A stretch of DNA of 64,000 nt from Hippophae tibetana (taxonomy: Eukaryota > Streptophyta > Magnoliopsida > Rosales > Elaeagnaceae): positions 51,969,627-52,033,626 of the forward strand of contig CM072803.1 in NCBI GenBank assembly GCA_037013495.1, given 5' to 3'. Below, piece by piece: positions 10,940 through 23,700 of this stretch (position 1 is its first letter; each line of letters begins with the position of its first letter). The position numbers and the translations under genes were made by a program. The notes beneath the pieces are model-generated. The model searched no databases and had not been told where the DNA came from. It saw only the letters and a program-made list of their open reading frames with translations.

Positions 10940-13126
10940 CAGGCAAATTAATGCAAATTATATTACCTCCCTTCCAAATGAAAAATGTTGATGGATAGAG
11001 GTTGTTTCACACATCATTTGCAAACTTTTTGTTAGTTAGCTAGAAAAATTACTATTGTGGATGAGCGTAATATGTAGCATCATATTTCACTAACTCATAC
11101 TCTTAGAATGGGTTTGCAACCTAGATTTCTAGGGAGAAAAGGACAACCAAAGGCAAATTCATTACGATGCCATCCAAAAAAACGACAATAACTTATAAAT
11201 AAGTTAAGAATATTGATGTCAAAAATGAGTCGAAAATGAGAATTATTGATCTATTATTTAGAATAATGAACAAAATTTCAAATTTAAATAGTTTTGCATC
11301 ATAAGACGTAATAATTTTAGTTAAATATATCATAATTATTAGGAAATAAAACGCGTAGTATTTATTTCGCCAACTTTCTTTTATAATATAGATATGAGAA
11401 AATGATTATGTTTTATTTTCCCCTTATTGATTTTTCCTCATGATCTATGATTATTTTCTTTCCATTGTAAGTCCTAATTCCCCGCATAGGCAAATTCATG
11501 AAAATTATATTACCTCCCTTCAAAATGGAAAAAGTTGATGGATATAGGTTTTTTTAGACATCATTTGTAAACTTCTTGTTACATAGCTAGAAAAATTGCT
11601 ATTGTGGATGAGCATAATATGTAGCATCATATTTCACTAACTCTTCCTCTTAGAATGGGTTTGAAACCTAGATTTCTAGGGAGAAAGGGACAACCAAAGG
11701 CAAATTCATTACGATGCTATCCAAAAAAACCACAATAACTTATAAATAAGTTAAGAATATTGATGTCAAAAATGAGTCGAAAATGAGAATTATTGATCTC
11801 TTATTTAGAATAATGAACAAAATTTCAAATTTAAATAGCTTTGCATCATAAGACGTAATAATTTCAATTAAATATATCATAATTATTAGGAAATAAAACG
11901 CGTAGTATTTATTTCGCCAACTTTCTTTTATAATATAGATATGAGAAAATGATTATGTTTTATTTTCCCCTTATTGATTTTTCCTCATGATCTATGATTA
12001 TTTTCTTTCCTTTGTAAGTCTTAATTCCTAGCATAGGCAAATTCATGCAAATTATATTACCTCCCTTCCAAATGAAAAATGTTGATGGATATAGGTTTTT
12101 TTAGACATCATTTGTAAACTTCTTGTTACATAGCTAGAAAAATTGCAATTGTGGATGAGCGTAATATGTAGCATCATATTTCACTAAATTTTCCTCTTAA
12201 AATGGGTTTGAAACCTAGATTTCTAGGGGGAAAGGGACAACCAAAGCAAATTAATTATGATCTCATCCAAAACAACCACAATATCTTATAAATAAGTTAA
12301 GAATATTGATGTCAAAAATGAGTCGAAAATGAGAATTATTGATCTCTTATTTAGAATAATGAACAAAATTTCAAATTTAAATAGTTTTGCATTATAAGAC
12401 GTAATAATTTCACTTAAATATATCATAATTATTAGGAAATATAACGCGTAGTATTTATTTCGCCAACTTTCTTTTATAATATAGACATGAGAAAATGATT
12501 ATGTTTTATTTTCCCCTTATTGATTTTTCTCGATGATCTATGATTTATTTCTTTTCTTTGTAAGTCTTAATTCCTAGCACAGGCAAATTAATGCAAATTA
12601 TATTACCTCCCTTCCAAATGAAAAATGTTGATGGATAGAGGTTGTTTCACACATCATTTGCAAACTTTTTGTTAGTTAGCTAGAAAAATTACTATTGTGG
12701 ATGAGCGTAATATGTAGCATCATATTTCACTAACTCGTACTCTTAGAATGGGTTTGCAACCTAGATTTCTAGGGAGAAAAGGACAACCAAAGGCAAATTC
12801 ATTACGATGCCATCCAAAAAAACTACAATAACTTATAAATAAGTTAAGAATATTGATGTCAAAAATGAGTCGAAAATGAGAATTATTGATCTCTTATTTA
12901 GAATAATGAACAAAATTTCAAATTTAAATAGTTTTGCATCATAAGACGTAATAATTTTAGTTAAATATATCATAATTATTAGGAAATAAAACGCGTAGTA
13001 TTTATTTCGCCAACTTTCTTTTATAATATAGATATGAGAAAATGATTATGTTTTATTTTCCCCTTATTGATTTTTCCTCATGATCTATGATTATTTTCTT
13101 TCCTTTGTAAGTCCTAATTCCCCGCA

Positions 13127-13673
13127 TAGGCAAATTCATGAAAATTATATTACCTCCCTTCAAAATGGAAAAAGTTGATGGATATAGGTTTTTTTAGACA
13201 TCATTTGTAAACTTCTTGTTACATAGCTAGAAAAATTGCTATTGTGGATGAGCATAATATGTAGCATCATATTTCACTAACTCTTCCTCTTAGAATGGGT
13301 TTGAAACCTAGATTTCTAGGGAGAAAGGGACAACCAAAGGCAAATTCATTACGATGCCATCCAAAAAAACCACAATAACTTATAAATAAGTTAAGAATAT
13401 TGATGTCAAAAATGAGTCGAAAATGAGAATTATTGATCTCTTATTTAGAATAATGAACAAAATTTCAAATTTACACAGTTTTGCATCATAAGACGTAATA
13501 ATTTCACTTAAATATATCATAATTATTAGGAAATATAACGTGTAGTATTTATTTCGCCAACTTTCTTTTATAATATTGATATGAGAAAATGATTATGTTT
13601 TATTTTCCCCTTATTGATTTTTCCTCATGATCTATGATTATTTTCTTTCCTTTGTAAGTCCTAATTCCCCGCA
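13127..13673. repeat. Exemplar of subtype tB
   Basis: Marks: 'catgaaaattatatt', 'caaaatggaaaaagttg', 'gatataggtttttttag', 'ttgttacatagctag', usually 'gagcataatatg', 'aactcttcctcttag', 'gatttctagggagaaaggg' and 'cattacgatgccatcc'. It is the most widely scattered subtype in the left 41 kb, occurring in nearly every HOR there. Variants are tB2 ('tgtgtatgagcg', at 7111, 21880, 26255 and 28443) and tB3 ('gaatgggattgaaac', at 8205 and 9846). Confidence 0.88.
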
Positions 13674-16600
13674 TAGGCAAATTCATGAAAATTATATTAC
13701 CTCCCTTCAAAATGGAAAAAGTTGATGGATATAGGTTTTTTTAGACATCATTTGTAAACTTCTTGTTACCTAGCTTGAATAATTGCTATTATGGATGAGC
13801 GTAATATGTAGCATTATATTTCACTAACTCTTACTCTTAGAATGGGTTTGAAACCTAGATTTCTAGGGAGAAAGAGACAACCAAAGGCAAATTCATTATG
13901 ATCTTATCGAAAATAACTACAATAACTTATAAATAAGTTAAGAATAATGATGTCAAAAATGATTCGAAAATGAGAATTATTGATCTCTTATTTAAAATAA
14001 TGAACAAAATTTAAAATTTAAATAGTTTTGCATCATAAGACGTAATAATTTCAGTTAAATATATCAAAATTATTAGGAAATAAAACGTGTAGTATTTATT
14101 TCACCAAATTTCTTTTATAATATTGATATGAGAAAATGATTATGTTTTATTTTCCCCTCATTGATTTTTCCTCATGATCTATGATTATTTTCTTTCCTTT
14201 GTAAGTCTTAATTACTAGCACAGGCAAATTCATGCAAATTATATTACCTCCCTTCCAAATGAAAAATGTTGATGGATAGAGGTTGTTTCAGACATCATTT
14301 GTAAACTTTTTTTTACCCAGCTAGAAAAATTGCTATTGTGGATGAGCGTAATATGTAGCATCATATTTCACTAACTCTTACTCTTAGAATGGGTTTGAAA
14401 CGTAGATTTATAGCGAGAAAGGGACAACCAAAATCAAATTCATTACGATGCCATCCAAAAAAACCACAATAACTTATAAATAAGTTAAGAATATTGATGT
14501 CAAAAATGAGTCGAAAATGAGAATTATTGACCTCTTATTCAGAATAATGAACAAAATTTCAAATTTAAATAGTTTTGCATCATAAGACGTAATAATTTTA
14601 GTTAAATATATCATAATTATTAGGAAATAAAACGCGTAGTATTTATTTCACCAACTTTCTTTTATAATATAGATATGAGAAAATGATTATGTTTTATTTT
14701 CCCCTTATTGATTTTTCCTCATGATCTATGATTATTTTCTTTCCTTTGTAAGTCCTAATTCCCCGCATAGGCAAATTCATGAAAATTATATTACCTCCCT
14801 TCAAAATGGAAAAAGTTGATGGATATAGGTTTTTTTAGACATCATTTGTAAACTTCTTGTTACATAGCTAGAAAAATTGCTATTGTGGATGAGCATAATA
14901 TGTAGCATCATATTTCACTAACTCTTCCTCTTAGAATGGGTTTGAAAAATAGATTTCTAGGGAGAAAGGGACAACCAAAGGCAAATTCATTACGATGCCA
15001 TCCAAAAAAACCACAATAACTTATAAATAAGTTAAGAATATTGATGTCAAAAATGAGTCGAAAATGAGAATTATTGATCTCTTATTTAGAATAATGAACA
15101 AAATTTCAAATTTAAATAGTTTTGCATTATAAGACCTAATAATTTCACTTAAATATATCATAATTATTAGGAAATATAACGCGTAGTATTTATTTCGCCA
15201 ACTTTCTTTTATAATATAGACATGAGAAAATGATTATGTTTTATTTTCCCCTTATTGATTTTTCTCGATGATCTATGATTTATTTCTTTTCTTTGTAAGT
15301 CTTAATTCCTAGCACAGGCAAATTAATGCAAATTATATTACCTCCCTTCCAAATGAAAAATGTTGATGGATAGAGGTTGTTTCACACATCATTTGCAAAC
15401 TTTTTGTTAGTTAGCTAGAAAAATTACTATTGTGGATGAGCGTAATATGTAGCATCATATTTCACTAACTCGTACTCTTAGAATGGGTTTGCAACCTAGA
15501 TTTCTAGGGAGAAAAGGACAACCAAAGGCAAATTCATTACGATGCCATCCAAAAAAACTACAATAACTTATAAATAAGTTAAGAATATTGATGTCAAAAA
15601 TGAGTCGAAAATGAGAATTATTGATCTCTTATTTAGAATAATGAACAAAATTTCAAATTTAAATAGCTTTGCATCATAAGACGTAATAATTTCAATTAAA
15701 TATATCATAATTATTAGGAAATAAAACGCGTAGTATTTATTTCGCCAACTTTCTTTTATAATATAGATATGAGAAAATGATTATGTTTTATTTTCCCCTT
15801 ATTGATTTTTCCTCATGATCTATGATTATTTTCTTTCCTTTGTAAGTCTTAATTCCTAGCATAGGCAAATTCATGCAAATTATATTACCTCCCTTCCAAA
15901 TGAAAAATGTTGATGGATATAGGTTTTTTTAGACATCATTTGTAAACTTCTTGTTACATAGCTAGAAAAATTGCAATTGTGGATGAGCGTAATATGTAGC
16001 ATCATATTTCACTAAATCTTCCTCTTAAAATGGGTTTGAAACCTAGATTTCTAGGGGGGAAGGGACAACCAAAGGCAAATTAATTATGATCTCATCCAAA
16101 ACAACCACAATATCTTATAAATAAGTTAAGAATATTGATGTCAAAAATGAGTCGAAAATGAGAATTATTGATCTCTTATTTAGAATAATGAACAAAATTT
16201 CAAATTTAAATAGTTTTGCATTATAAGACCTAATAATTTCACTTAAATATATCATAATTATTAGGAAATATAACGCGTAGTATTTATTTCGCCAACTTTC
16301 TTTTATAATATAGACATGAGAAAATGATTATGTTTTATTTTCCCCTTATTGATTTTTCTCGATGATCTATGATTTATTTCTTTTCTTTGTAAGTCTTAAT
16401 TCCTAGCACAGGCAAATTAATGCAAATTATATTACCTCCCTTCCAAATGAAAAATGTTGATGGATAGAGGTTGTTTCACACATCATTTGCAAACTTTTTG
16501 TTAGTTAGCTAGAAAAATTACTATTGTGGATGAGCGTAATATGTAGCATCATATTTCACTAACTCGTACTCTTAGAATGGGTTTGCAACCTAGATTTCTA

Positions 16601-17503
16601 GGGAGAAAAGGACAACCAAAGGCAAATTCATTACGATGCCATCCAAAAAAACTACAATAACTTATAAATAAGTTAAGAATATTGATGTCAAAAATGAGTC
16701 GAAAATGAGAATTATTGATCTCTTATTTAGAATAATGAACAAAATTTCAAATTTAAATAGTTTTGCATCATAAGACGTAATAATTTTAGTTAAATATATC
16801 ATAATTATTAGGAAATAAAACGCGTAGTATTTATTTCGCCAACTTTCTTTTATAATATAGATATGAGAAAATGATTATGTTTTATTTTCCCCTTATTGAT
16901 TTTTCCTCATGATCTATGATTATTTTCTTTCCTTTGTAAGTCCTAATTCCCCGCATAGGCAAATTCATGAAAATTATATTACCTCCCTTCAAAATGGAAA
17001 AAAGTTGATGGATATAGGTTTTTTTAGACATCATTTGTAAACTTCTTGTTACATAGCTAGAAAAATTGCTATTGTGGATGAGCATAATATGTAGCATCAT
17101 ATTTCACTAACTCTTCCTCTTAGAATGGGTTTGAAACCTAGATTTCTAGGGAGAAAGGGACAACCAAAGGCAAATTCATTACGATGCCATCCAAAAAAAC
17201 CACAATAACTTATAAATAAGTTAAGAATATTGATGTCAAAAATGAGTCGAAAATGAGAATTATTGATCTCTTATTTAGAATAATGAACAAAATTTCAAAT
17301 TTACACAGTTTTGCATCATAAGACGTAATAATTTCACTTAAATATATCATAATTATTAGGAAATAAAACGCGTAGTATTTATTTCGCCAACTTTCTTTTA
17401 TAATATAGATATGAGAAAATGATTATGTTTTATTTTCCCCTCATTGATTTTTCCTCATGATCTATGATTATTTTCTTTCCTTTGTAAGTCCTAATTCCCC
17501 GCA
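13674..17503. repeat. Mixed block, monomers 26-32 (tG-tE-tB-tA-tF-tA-tB)
   Basis: Unit starts are 13674, 14221, 14768, 15315, 15862, 16409 and 16956. The tG unit at 13674 has 'aataatgatgtc' and 'aatgattcgaaa'. The tE unit at 14221 has 'ttttttttacccagc' and 'gatttatagcgag'. The tG-tE pair is the same one that builds the four-monomer HOR further right. The last part (tA at 16409, tB at 16956, followed by tC and tD) matches 4923-7110 closely, including the same extra A in the A-run of the tB unit. That makes it a duplicated segment 21 monomers (11486 bp) from its partner. Confidence 0.9.
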
Positions 17504-18597
17504 TAGGCAAATTCATGCAAATTATATTACCTCCCTTCAAAATGGAAAAAGTTGATGGATATAGGTTTTTTTAGACATCATTTGTAAACTTCTTGTTACC
17601 TAGCTAGAATAATTGCTATTATGGATGAGCGTAATATGTAGCATTATATTTCACTAACTCTTACTCTTAGAATGGGTTTGAAACCTAGATTTCTAGGGAG
17701 AAAGAGACAACCAAAGGCAAATGCATTATGATCTTATCGAAAATAACTACAATAACTTATAAATAAGTTAAGAATATTGATGTCAAAAATGAGTCGAAAA
17801 TGAGAATTATTGATCTCTTATTTAGAATAATGAACAAAATTTCAAATTTACACAGTTTTGCATCATAAGACGTAATAATTTCACTTAAATATATCATAAT
17901 TATTAGGAAATAAAACGCGTAGTATTTATTTCGCCAACTTTCTTTTATAATATAGATATGAGAAAATGATTATGTTTTATTTTCCCCTTATTGATTTTTC
18001 CTCATGATCTATGATTATTTTCTTTCCTATGTAAGTCCTAATTCCCCGCATAGGCAAATTCCTGAAAATTATATTACCTCCCTTCAAAATGGAAAAAGTT
18101 GATGGATATAGGTTTTTTTAGACATCATTTGTAAACTTCTTGTTACCTAGCTAGAATAATTGCTATTATGGATGAGCGTAATATGTAGCATTATATTTCA
18201 CTAACTCTTACTCTTAGAATGGGTTTGAAACCTAGATTTGTAGGGAGAAAGAGACAACCAAAGGCAAATGCATTATGATCTTATCGAAAATAACTACAAT
18301 AACTTATAAATAAGTTAAGAATATTGATGTCAAAAATGAGTCGAAAATGAGAATTATTGATCTCTTATTTAGAATAATGAACAAAATTTCAAATTTACAC
18401 AGTTTTGCATCATAAGACGTAATAATTTCACTTAAATATATCATAATTATTAGGAAATAAAACGCGTAGTATTTATTTCGCCAACTTTCTTTTATAATAT
18501 AGATATGAGAAAATGATTATGTTTTATTTTCCCCTTATTGATTTTTCCTCATGATCTATGATTATTTTCTTTCCTTTGTAAGTCCTAATTCCCCGCA

Positions 18598-19144
18598 TAG
18601 GCAAATTCATGCAAATTATATTACCTCCCTTCAAAATGGAAAAAGTTGATGGATATAGGTTTTTTTAGACATCATTTGTAAACTTCTTGTTACCTAGCTA
18701 GAATAATTGCTATTATGGATGAGCGTAATATGTAGCATTATATTTCACTAACTCTTACTCTTAGAATGGGTTTGAAACCTAGATTTCTAGGGAGAAAGAG
18801 ACAACCAAAGGCAAATGCATTATGATCTTATCGAAAATAACTACAATAACTTATAAATAAGTTAAGAATATTGATGTCAAAAATGAGTCGAAAATGAGAA
18901 TTATTGATCTCTTATTTAGAATAATGAACAAAATTTCAAATTTACACAGTTTTGCATCATAAGACGTAATAATTTCACTTAAATATATCATAATTATTAG
19001 GAAATAAAACGCGTAGTATTTATTTCGCCAACTTTCTTTTATAATATAGATATGAGAAAATGATTATGTTTTATTTTCCCCTTATTGATTTTTCCTCATG
19101 ATCTATGATTATTTTCTTTCCTATGTAAGTCCTAATTCCCCGCA
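18598..19144. repeat. Exemplar of subtype tC
   Basis: Marks: 'catgcaaatt' followed by 'caaaatggaaaaagttg', 'ttacctagctagaataatt', 'gctattatggatgagcg', 'gtagcattatatttc', 'gatttctagggagaaagag' and 'gcaaatgcattatgatc'. The first part of the tail 'cctatgtaagtcc' leads into tD. Members lie at 1641, 6018 and through 17504-27895. It differs from tD at few sites, chiefly the unit start and the single C/G in 'gatttctaggg' against 'gatttgtaggg'. Confidence 0.9.
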
Positions 19145-20238
19145 TAGGCAAATTCCTGAAAATTATATTACCTCCCTTCAAAATGGAAAAAGTTGATGGA
19201 TATAGGTTTTTTTAGACATCATTTGGAAACTACTTGTTACCTAGCTAGAATAATTGCTATTATGGATGAGCGTAATATGTAGCATTATATTTCACTAACT
19301 CTTACTCTTAGAATGGGTTTGAAACCTAGATTTGTAGGGAGAAAGAGACAACCAAAGGCAAATGCATTATGATCTTATCGAAAATAACTACAATAACTTA
19401 TAAATAAGTTAAGAATATTGATGTCAAAAATGAGTCGAAAATGAGAATTATTGATCTCTTATTTAGAATAATGAACAAAATTTCAAATTTACACAGTTTT
19501 GCATCATAGGACGTAATAATTTCACTTAAATATATCATAATTATTAGGAAATAAAACGCGTAGTATTTATTTCGCCAACTTTCTTTTATAATATAGATAT
19601 GAGAAAATGATTATGTTTTATTTTCCCCTTATTGATTTTTCCTCATGATCTATGATTATTTTCTTTCCTTTGTAAGTCCTAATTCCCCGCATAGGCAAAT
19701 TCATGCAAATTATATTACCTCCCTTCAAAATGGAAAAAGTTGATGGATATAGGTTTTTTTAGACATCATTTGTAAACTTCTTGTTACCTAGCTAGAATAA
19801 TTGCTATTATGGATGAGCGTAATATGTAGCATTATATTTCACTAACTCTTACTCTTAGAATGGGTTTGAAACCTAGATTTCTAGGGAGAAAGAGACAACC
19901 AAAGGCAAATGCATTATGATCTTATCGAAAATAACTACAATAACTTATAAATAAGTTAAGAATATTGATGTCAAAAATGAGTCGAAAATGAGAATTATTG
20001 ATCTCTTATTTAGAATAATGAACAAAATTTCAAATTTACACAGTTTTGCATCATAAGACGTAATAATTTCACTTAAATATATCATAATTATTAGGAAATA
20101 AAACGCGTAGTATTTATTTCGCCAACTTTCTTTTATAATATAGATATGAGAAAATGATTATGTTTTATTTTCCCCTTATTGATTTTTCCTCATGATCTAT
20201 GATTATTTTCTTTCCTATGTAAGTCCTAATTCCCCGCA

Positions 20239-20785
20239 TAGGCAAATTCCTGAAAATTATATTACCTCCCTTCAAAATGGAAAAAGTTGATGGATATAGG
20301 TTTTTTTAGACATCATTTGTAAACTTCTTGTTACCTAGCTAGAATAATTGCTATTATGGATGAGCGTAATATGTAGCATTATATTTCACTAACTCTTACT
20401 CTTAGAATGGGTTTGAAACCTAGATTTGTAGGGAGAAAGAGACAACCAAAGGCAAATGCATTATGATCTTATCGAAAATAACTACAATAACTTATAAATA
20501 AGTTAAGAATATTGATGTCAAAAATGAGTCGAAAATGAGAATTATTGATCTCTTATTTAGAATAATGAACAAAATTTCAAATTTACACAGTTTTGCATCA
20601 TAAGACGTAATAATTTCACTTAAATATATCATAATTATTAGGAAATAAAACGCGTAGTATTTATTTCGCCAACTTTCTTTTATAATATAGATATGAGAAA
20701 ATGATTATGTTTTATTTTCCCCTTATTGATTTTTCCTCATGATCTATGATTATTTTCTTTCCTTTGTAAGTCCTAATTCCCCGCA
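20239..20785. repeat. Exemplar of subtype tD
   Basis: Marks: 'aaattcctgaaaatt' at the start, 'ttacctagctagaataatt', 'gctattatgg' and 'gatttgtagggag', which breaks the CCTAGA/TCTAGG dyad. Members lie at 2188 (with a tB-like middle), 6565 and alternate with tC through 18051-28442. The preceding unit usually ends 'cctatgtaagtcc' rather than 'cctttgtaagtcc', so the variant segment starts about 30 bases before my unit boundary. Confidence 0.9.
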
Positions 20786-23700
20786 TAGGCAAATTCATGC
20801 AAATTATATTACCTCCCTTCAAAATGGAAAAAGTTGATGGATATAGGTTTTTTTAGACATCATTTGTAAACTTCTTGTTACCTAGCTAGAATAATTGCTA
20901 TTATGGATGAGCGTAATATGTAGCATTATATTTCACTAACTCTTACTCTTAGAATGGGTTTGAAACCTAGATTTCTAGGGAGAAAGAGACAACCAAAGGC
21001 AAATGCATTATGATCTTATCGAAAATAACTACAATAACTTATAAATAAGTTAAGAATATTGATGTCAAAAATGAGTCGAAAATGAGAATTATTGATCTCT
21101 TATTTAGAATAATGAACAAAATTTCAAATTTACACAGTTTTGCATCATAGGACGTAATAATTTCACTTAAATATATCATAATTATTAGGAAATAAAACGC
21201 GTAGTATTTATTTCGCCAACTTTCTTTTATAATATAGATATGAGAAAATGATTATGTTTTATTTTCCCCTTATTGATTTTTCCTCATGATCTATGATTAT
21301 TTTCTTTCCTATGTAAGTCCTAATTCCCCGCATAGGCAAATTCCTGAAAATTATATTACCTCCCTTCAAAATGGAAAAAGTTGATGGATATAGGTTTTTT
21401 TAGACATCATTTGTAAACTTCTTGTTACCTAGCTAGAATAATTGCTATTATGGATGAGCGTAATATGTAGCATTATATTTCACTAACTCTTACTCTTAGA
21501 ATGGGTTTGAAACCTAGATTTGTAGGGAGAAAGAGACAACCAAAGGCAAATGCATTATGATCTTATCGAAAATAACTACAATAACTTATAAATAAGTTAA
21601 GAATATTGATGTCAAAAATGAGTCGAAAATGAGAATTATTGATCTCTTATTTAGAATAATGAACAAAATTTCAAATTTACACAGTTTTGCATCATAAGAC
21701 GTAATAATTTCACTTAAATATATCATAATTATTAGGAAATAAAACGCGTAGTATTTATTTCGCCAACTTTCTTTTATAATATAGATATGAGAAAATGATT
21801 ATGTTTTATTTTCCCCTTATTGATTTTTCCTCATGATCTATGATTATTTTCTTTCCTATGTAAGTCCTAATTCCCCGCATAGGCAAATTCATGAAAATTA
21901 TATTACCTCCCTTCAAAATGGAAAAAGTATATGGATATAGGTTTTTTTAGACATCATTTGTAAACTTCTTGTTACATAGCTAGAAAAATTGCTATTGTGT
22001 ATGAGCGTAATATGTAGCATCATATTTCACTAACTCTTCCTCTTAGAATGGGTTTGAAACCTAGATTTCTAGGGAGAAAGGGACAACCAAAGGCAAATTC
22101 ATTACGATGCCATCCAAAAAAACCACAATAACTTATAAATAAGTTAAGAATATTGATGTCAAAAATGAGTCGAAAATGAGAATTATTGATCTCTTATTTA
22201 GAATAATGAACAAAATTTCAAATTTAAATAGCTTTGCATCATAAGACGTAATAATTTCAATTAAATATATCATAGTTATTAGGAAATAAAACGCGTAGTA
22301 TTTATTTCGCCAACTTTCTTTTATAATATAGATATGAGAAAATGATTATGTTTTATTTTCCCCTTATTGATTTTTCCTCATGATCTATGATTATTTTCTT
22401 TCCTATGTAAGTCCTAATTCCCCGCATAGGCAAATTCCTGAAAATTATATTACCTCCCTTCAAAATGGAAAAAGTTGATGGATATAGGTTTTTTTAGACA
22501 TCATTTGTAAACTTCTTGTTACCTAGCTAGAATAATTGCTATTATGGATGAGCGTAATATGTAGCATTATATTTCACTAACTCTTACTCTTAGAATGGGT
22601 TTGAAACCTAGATTTGTAGGGAGAAAGAGACAACCAAAGGCAAATGCATTATGATCTTATCGAAAATAACTACAATAACTTATAAATAAGTTAAGAATAT
22701 TGATGTCAAAAATGAGTCGAAAATGAGAATTATTGATCTCTTATTTAGAATAATGAACAAAATTTCAAATTTACACAGTTTTGCATCATAAGACGTAATA
22801 ATTTCACTTAAATATATCATAATTATTAGGAAATAAAACGCGTAGTATTTATTTCGCCAACTTTCTTTTATAATATAGATATGAGAAAATGATTATGTTT
22901 TATTTTCCCCTTATTGATTTTTCCTCATGATCTATGATTATTTTCTTTCCTTTGTAAGTCCTAATTCCCCGCATAGGCAAATTCATGCAAATTATATTAC
23001 CTCCCTTCAAAATGGAAAAAGTTGATGGATATAGGTTTTTTTAGACATCATTTGTAAACTTCTTGTTACCTAGCTAGAATAATTGCTATTATGGATGAGC
23101 GTAATATGTAGCATTATATTTCACTAACTCTTACTCTTAGAATGGGTTTGAAACCTAGATTTCTAGGGAGAAAGAGACAACCAAAGGCAAATGCATTATG
23201 ATCTTATCGAAAATAACTACAATAACTTATAAATAAGTTAAGAATATTGATGTCAAAAATGAGTCGAAAATGAGAATTATTGATCTCTTATTTAGAATAA
23301 TGAACAAAATTTCAAATTTACACAGTTTTGCATCATAAGACGTAATAATTTCACTTAAATATATCATAATTATTAGGAAATAAAACGCGTAGTATTTATT
23401 TCGCCAACTTTCTTTTATAATATAGATATGAGAAAATGATTATGTTTTATTTTCCCCTTATTGATTTTTCCTCATGATCTATGATTATTTTCTTTCCTAT
23501 GTAAGTCCTAATTCCCCGCATAGGCAAATTCCTGAAAATTATATTACCTCCCTTCAAAATGGAAAAAGTTGATGGATATAGGTTTTTTAGACATCATTTG
23601 TAAACTACTTGTTACCTAGCTAGAATAATTGCTATTATGGATGAGCGTAATATGTAGCATTATATTTCACTAACTCTTACTCTTAGAATGGGTTTGAAAC

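Larger units (their letters stand above)
7658..13673. repeat. Three-monomer HOR zone tA-tB-tF, 1641-bp period
   Basis: Unit starts are 7658, 8205, 8752, 9299, 9846, 10393, 10940, 11487, 12034, 12580 and 13127. The order is tA-tB3-tF, tA-tB3-tF, tA-tB-tF, tA-tB. The first two turns share private marks in tB3 ('gaatgggattgaaac', 'aatagctttgcatc', 'catagttattagg'), and I saw no difference between about 8205-9620 and 9846-11261. The third turn has an ordinary tB with 'gagcataat' instead of 'gagcgtaat', so the block is a recent duplication inside an older trimer pattern. The tF at 12034 is 546 bp because 'aaaggcaaatt' is shortened to 'aaagcaaatt'. Confidence 0.92.

Noticed and set aside
16882-17100. 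72-codon open frame on the minus strand, nearly identical to the one near 5.4 kb
   Set aside because: It is the duplicated copy of the same segment 21 monomers away, with one residue changed. Two copies reflect array duplication, not conservation of a gene.
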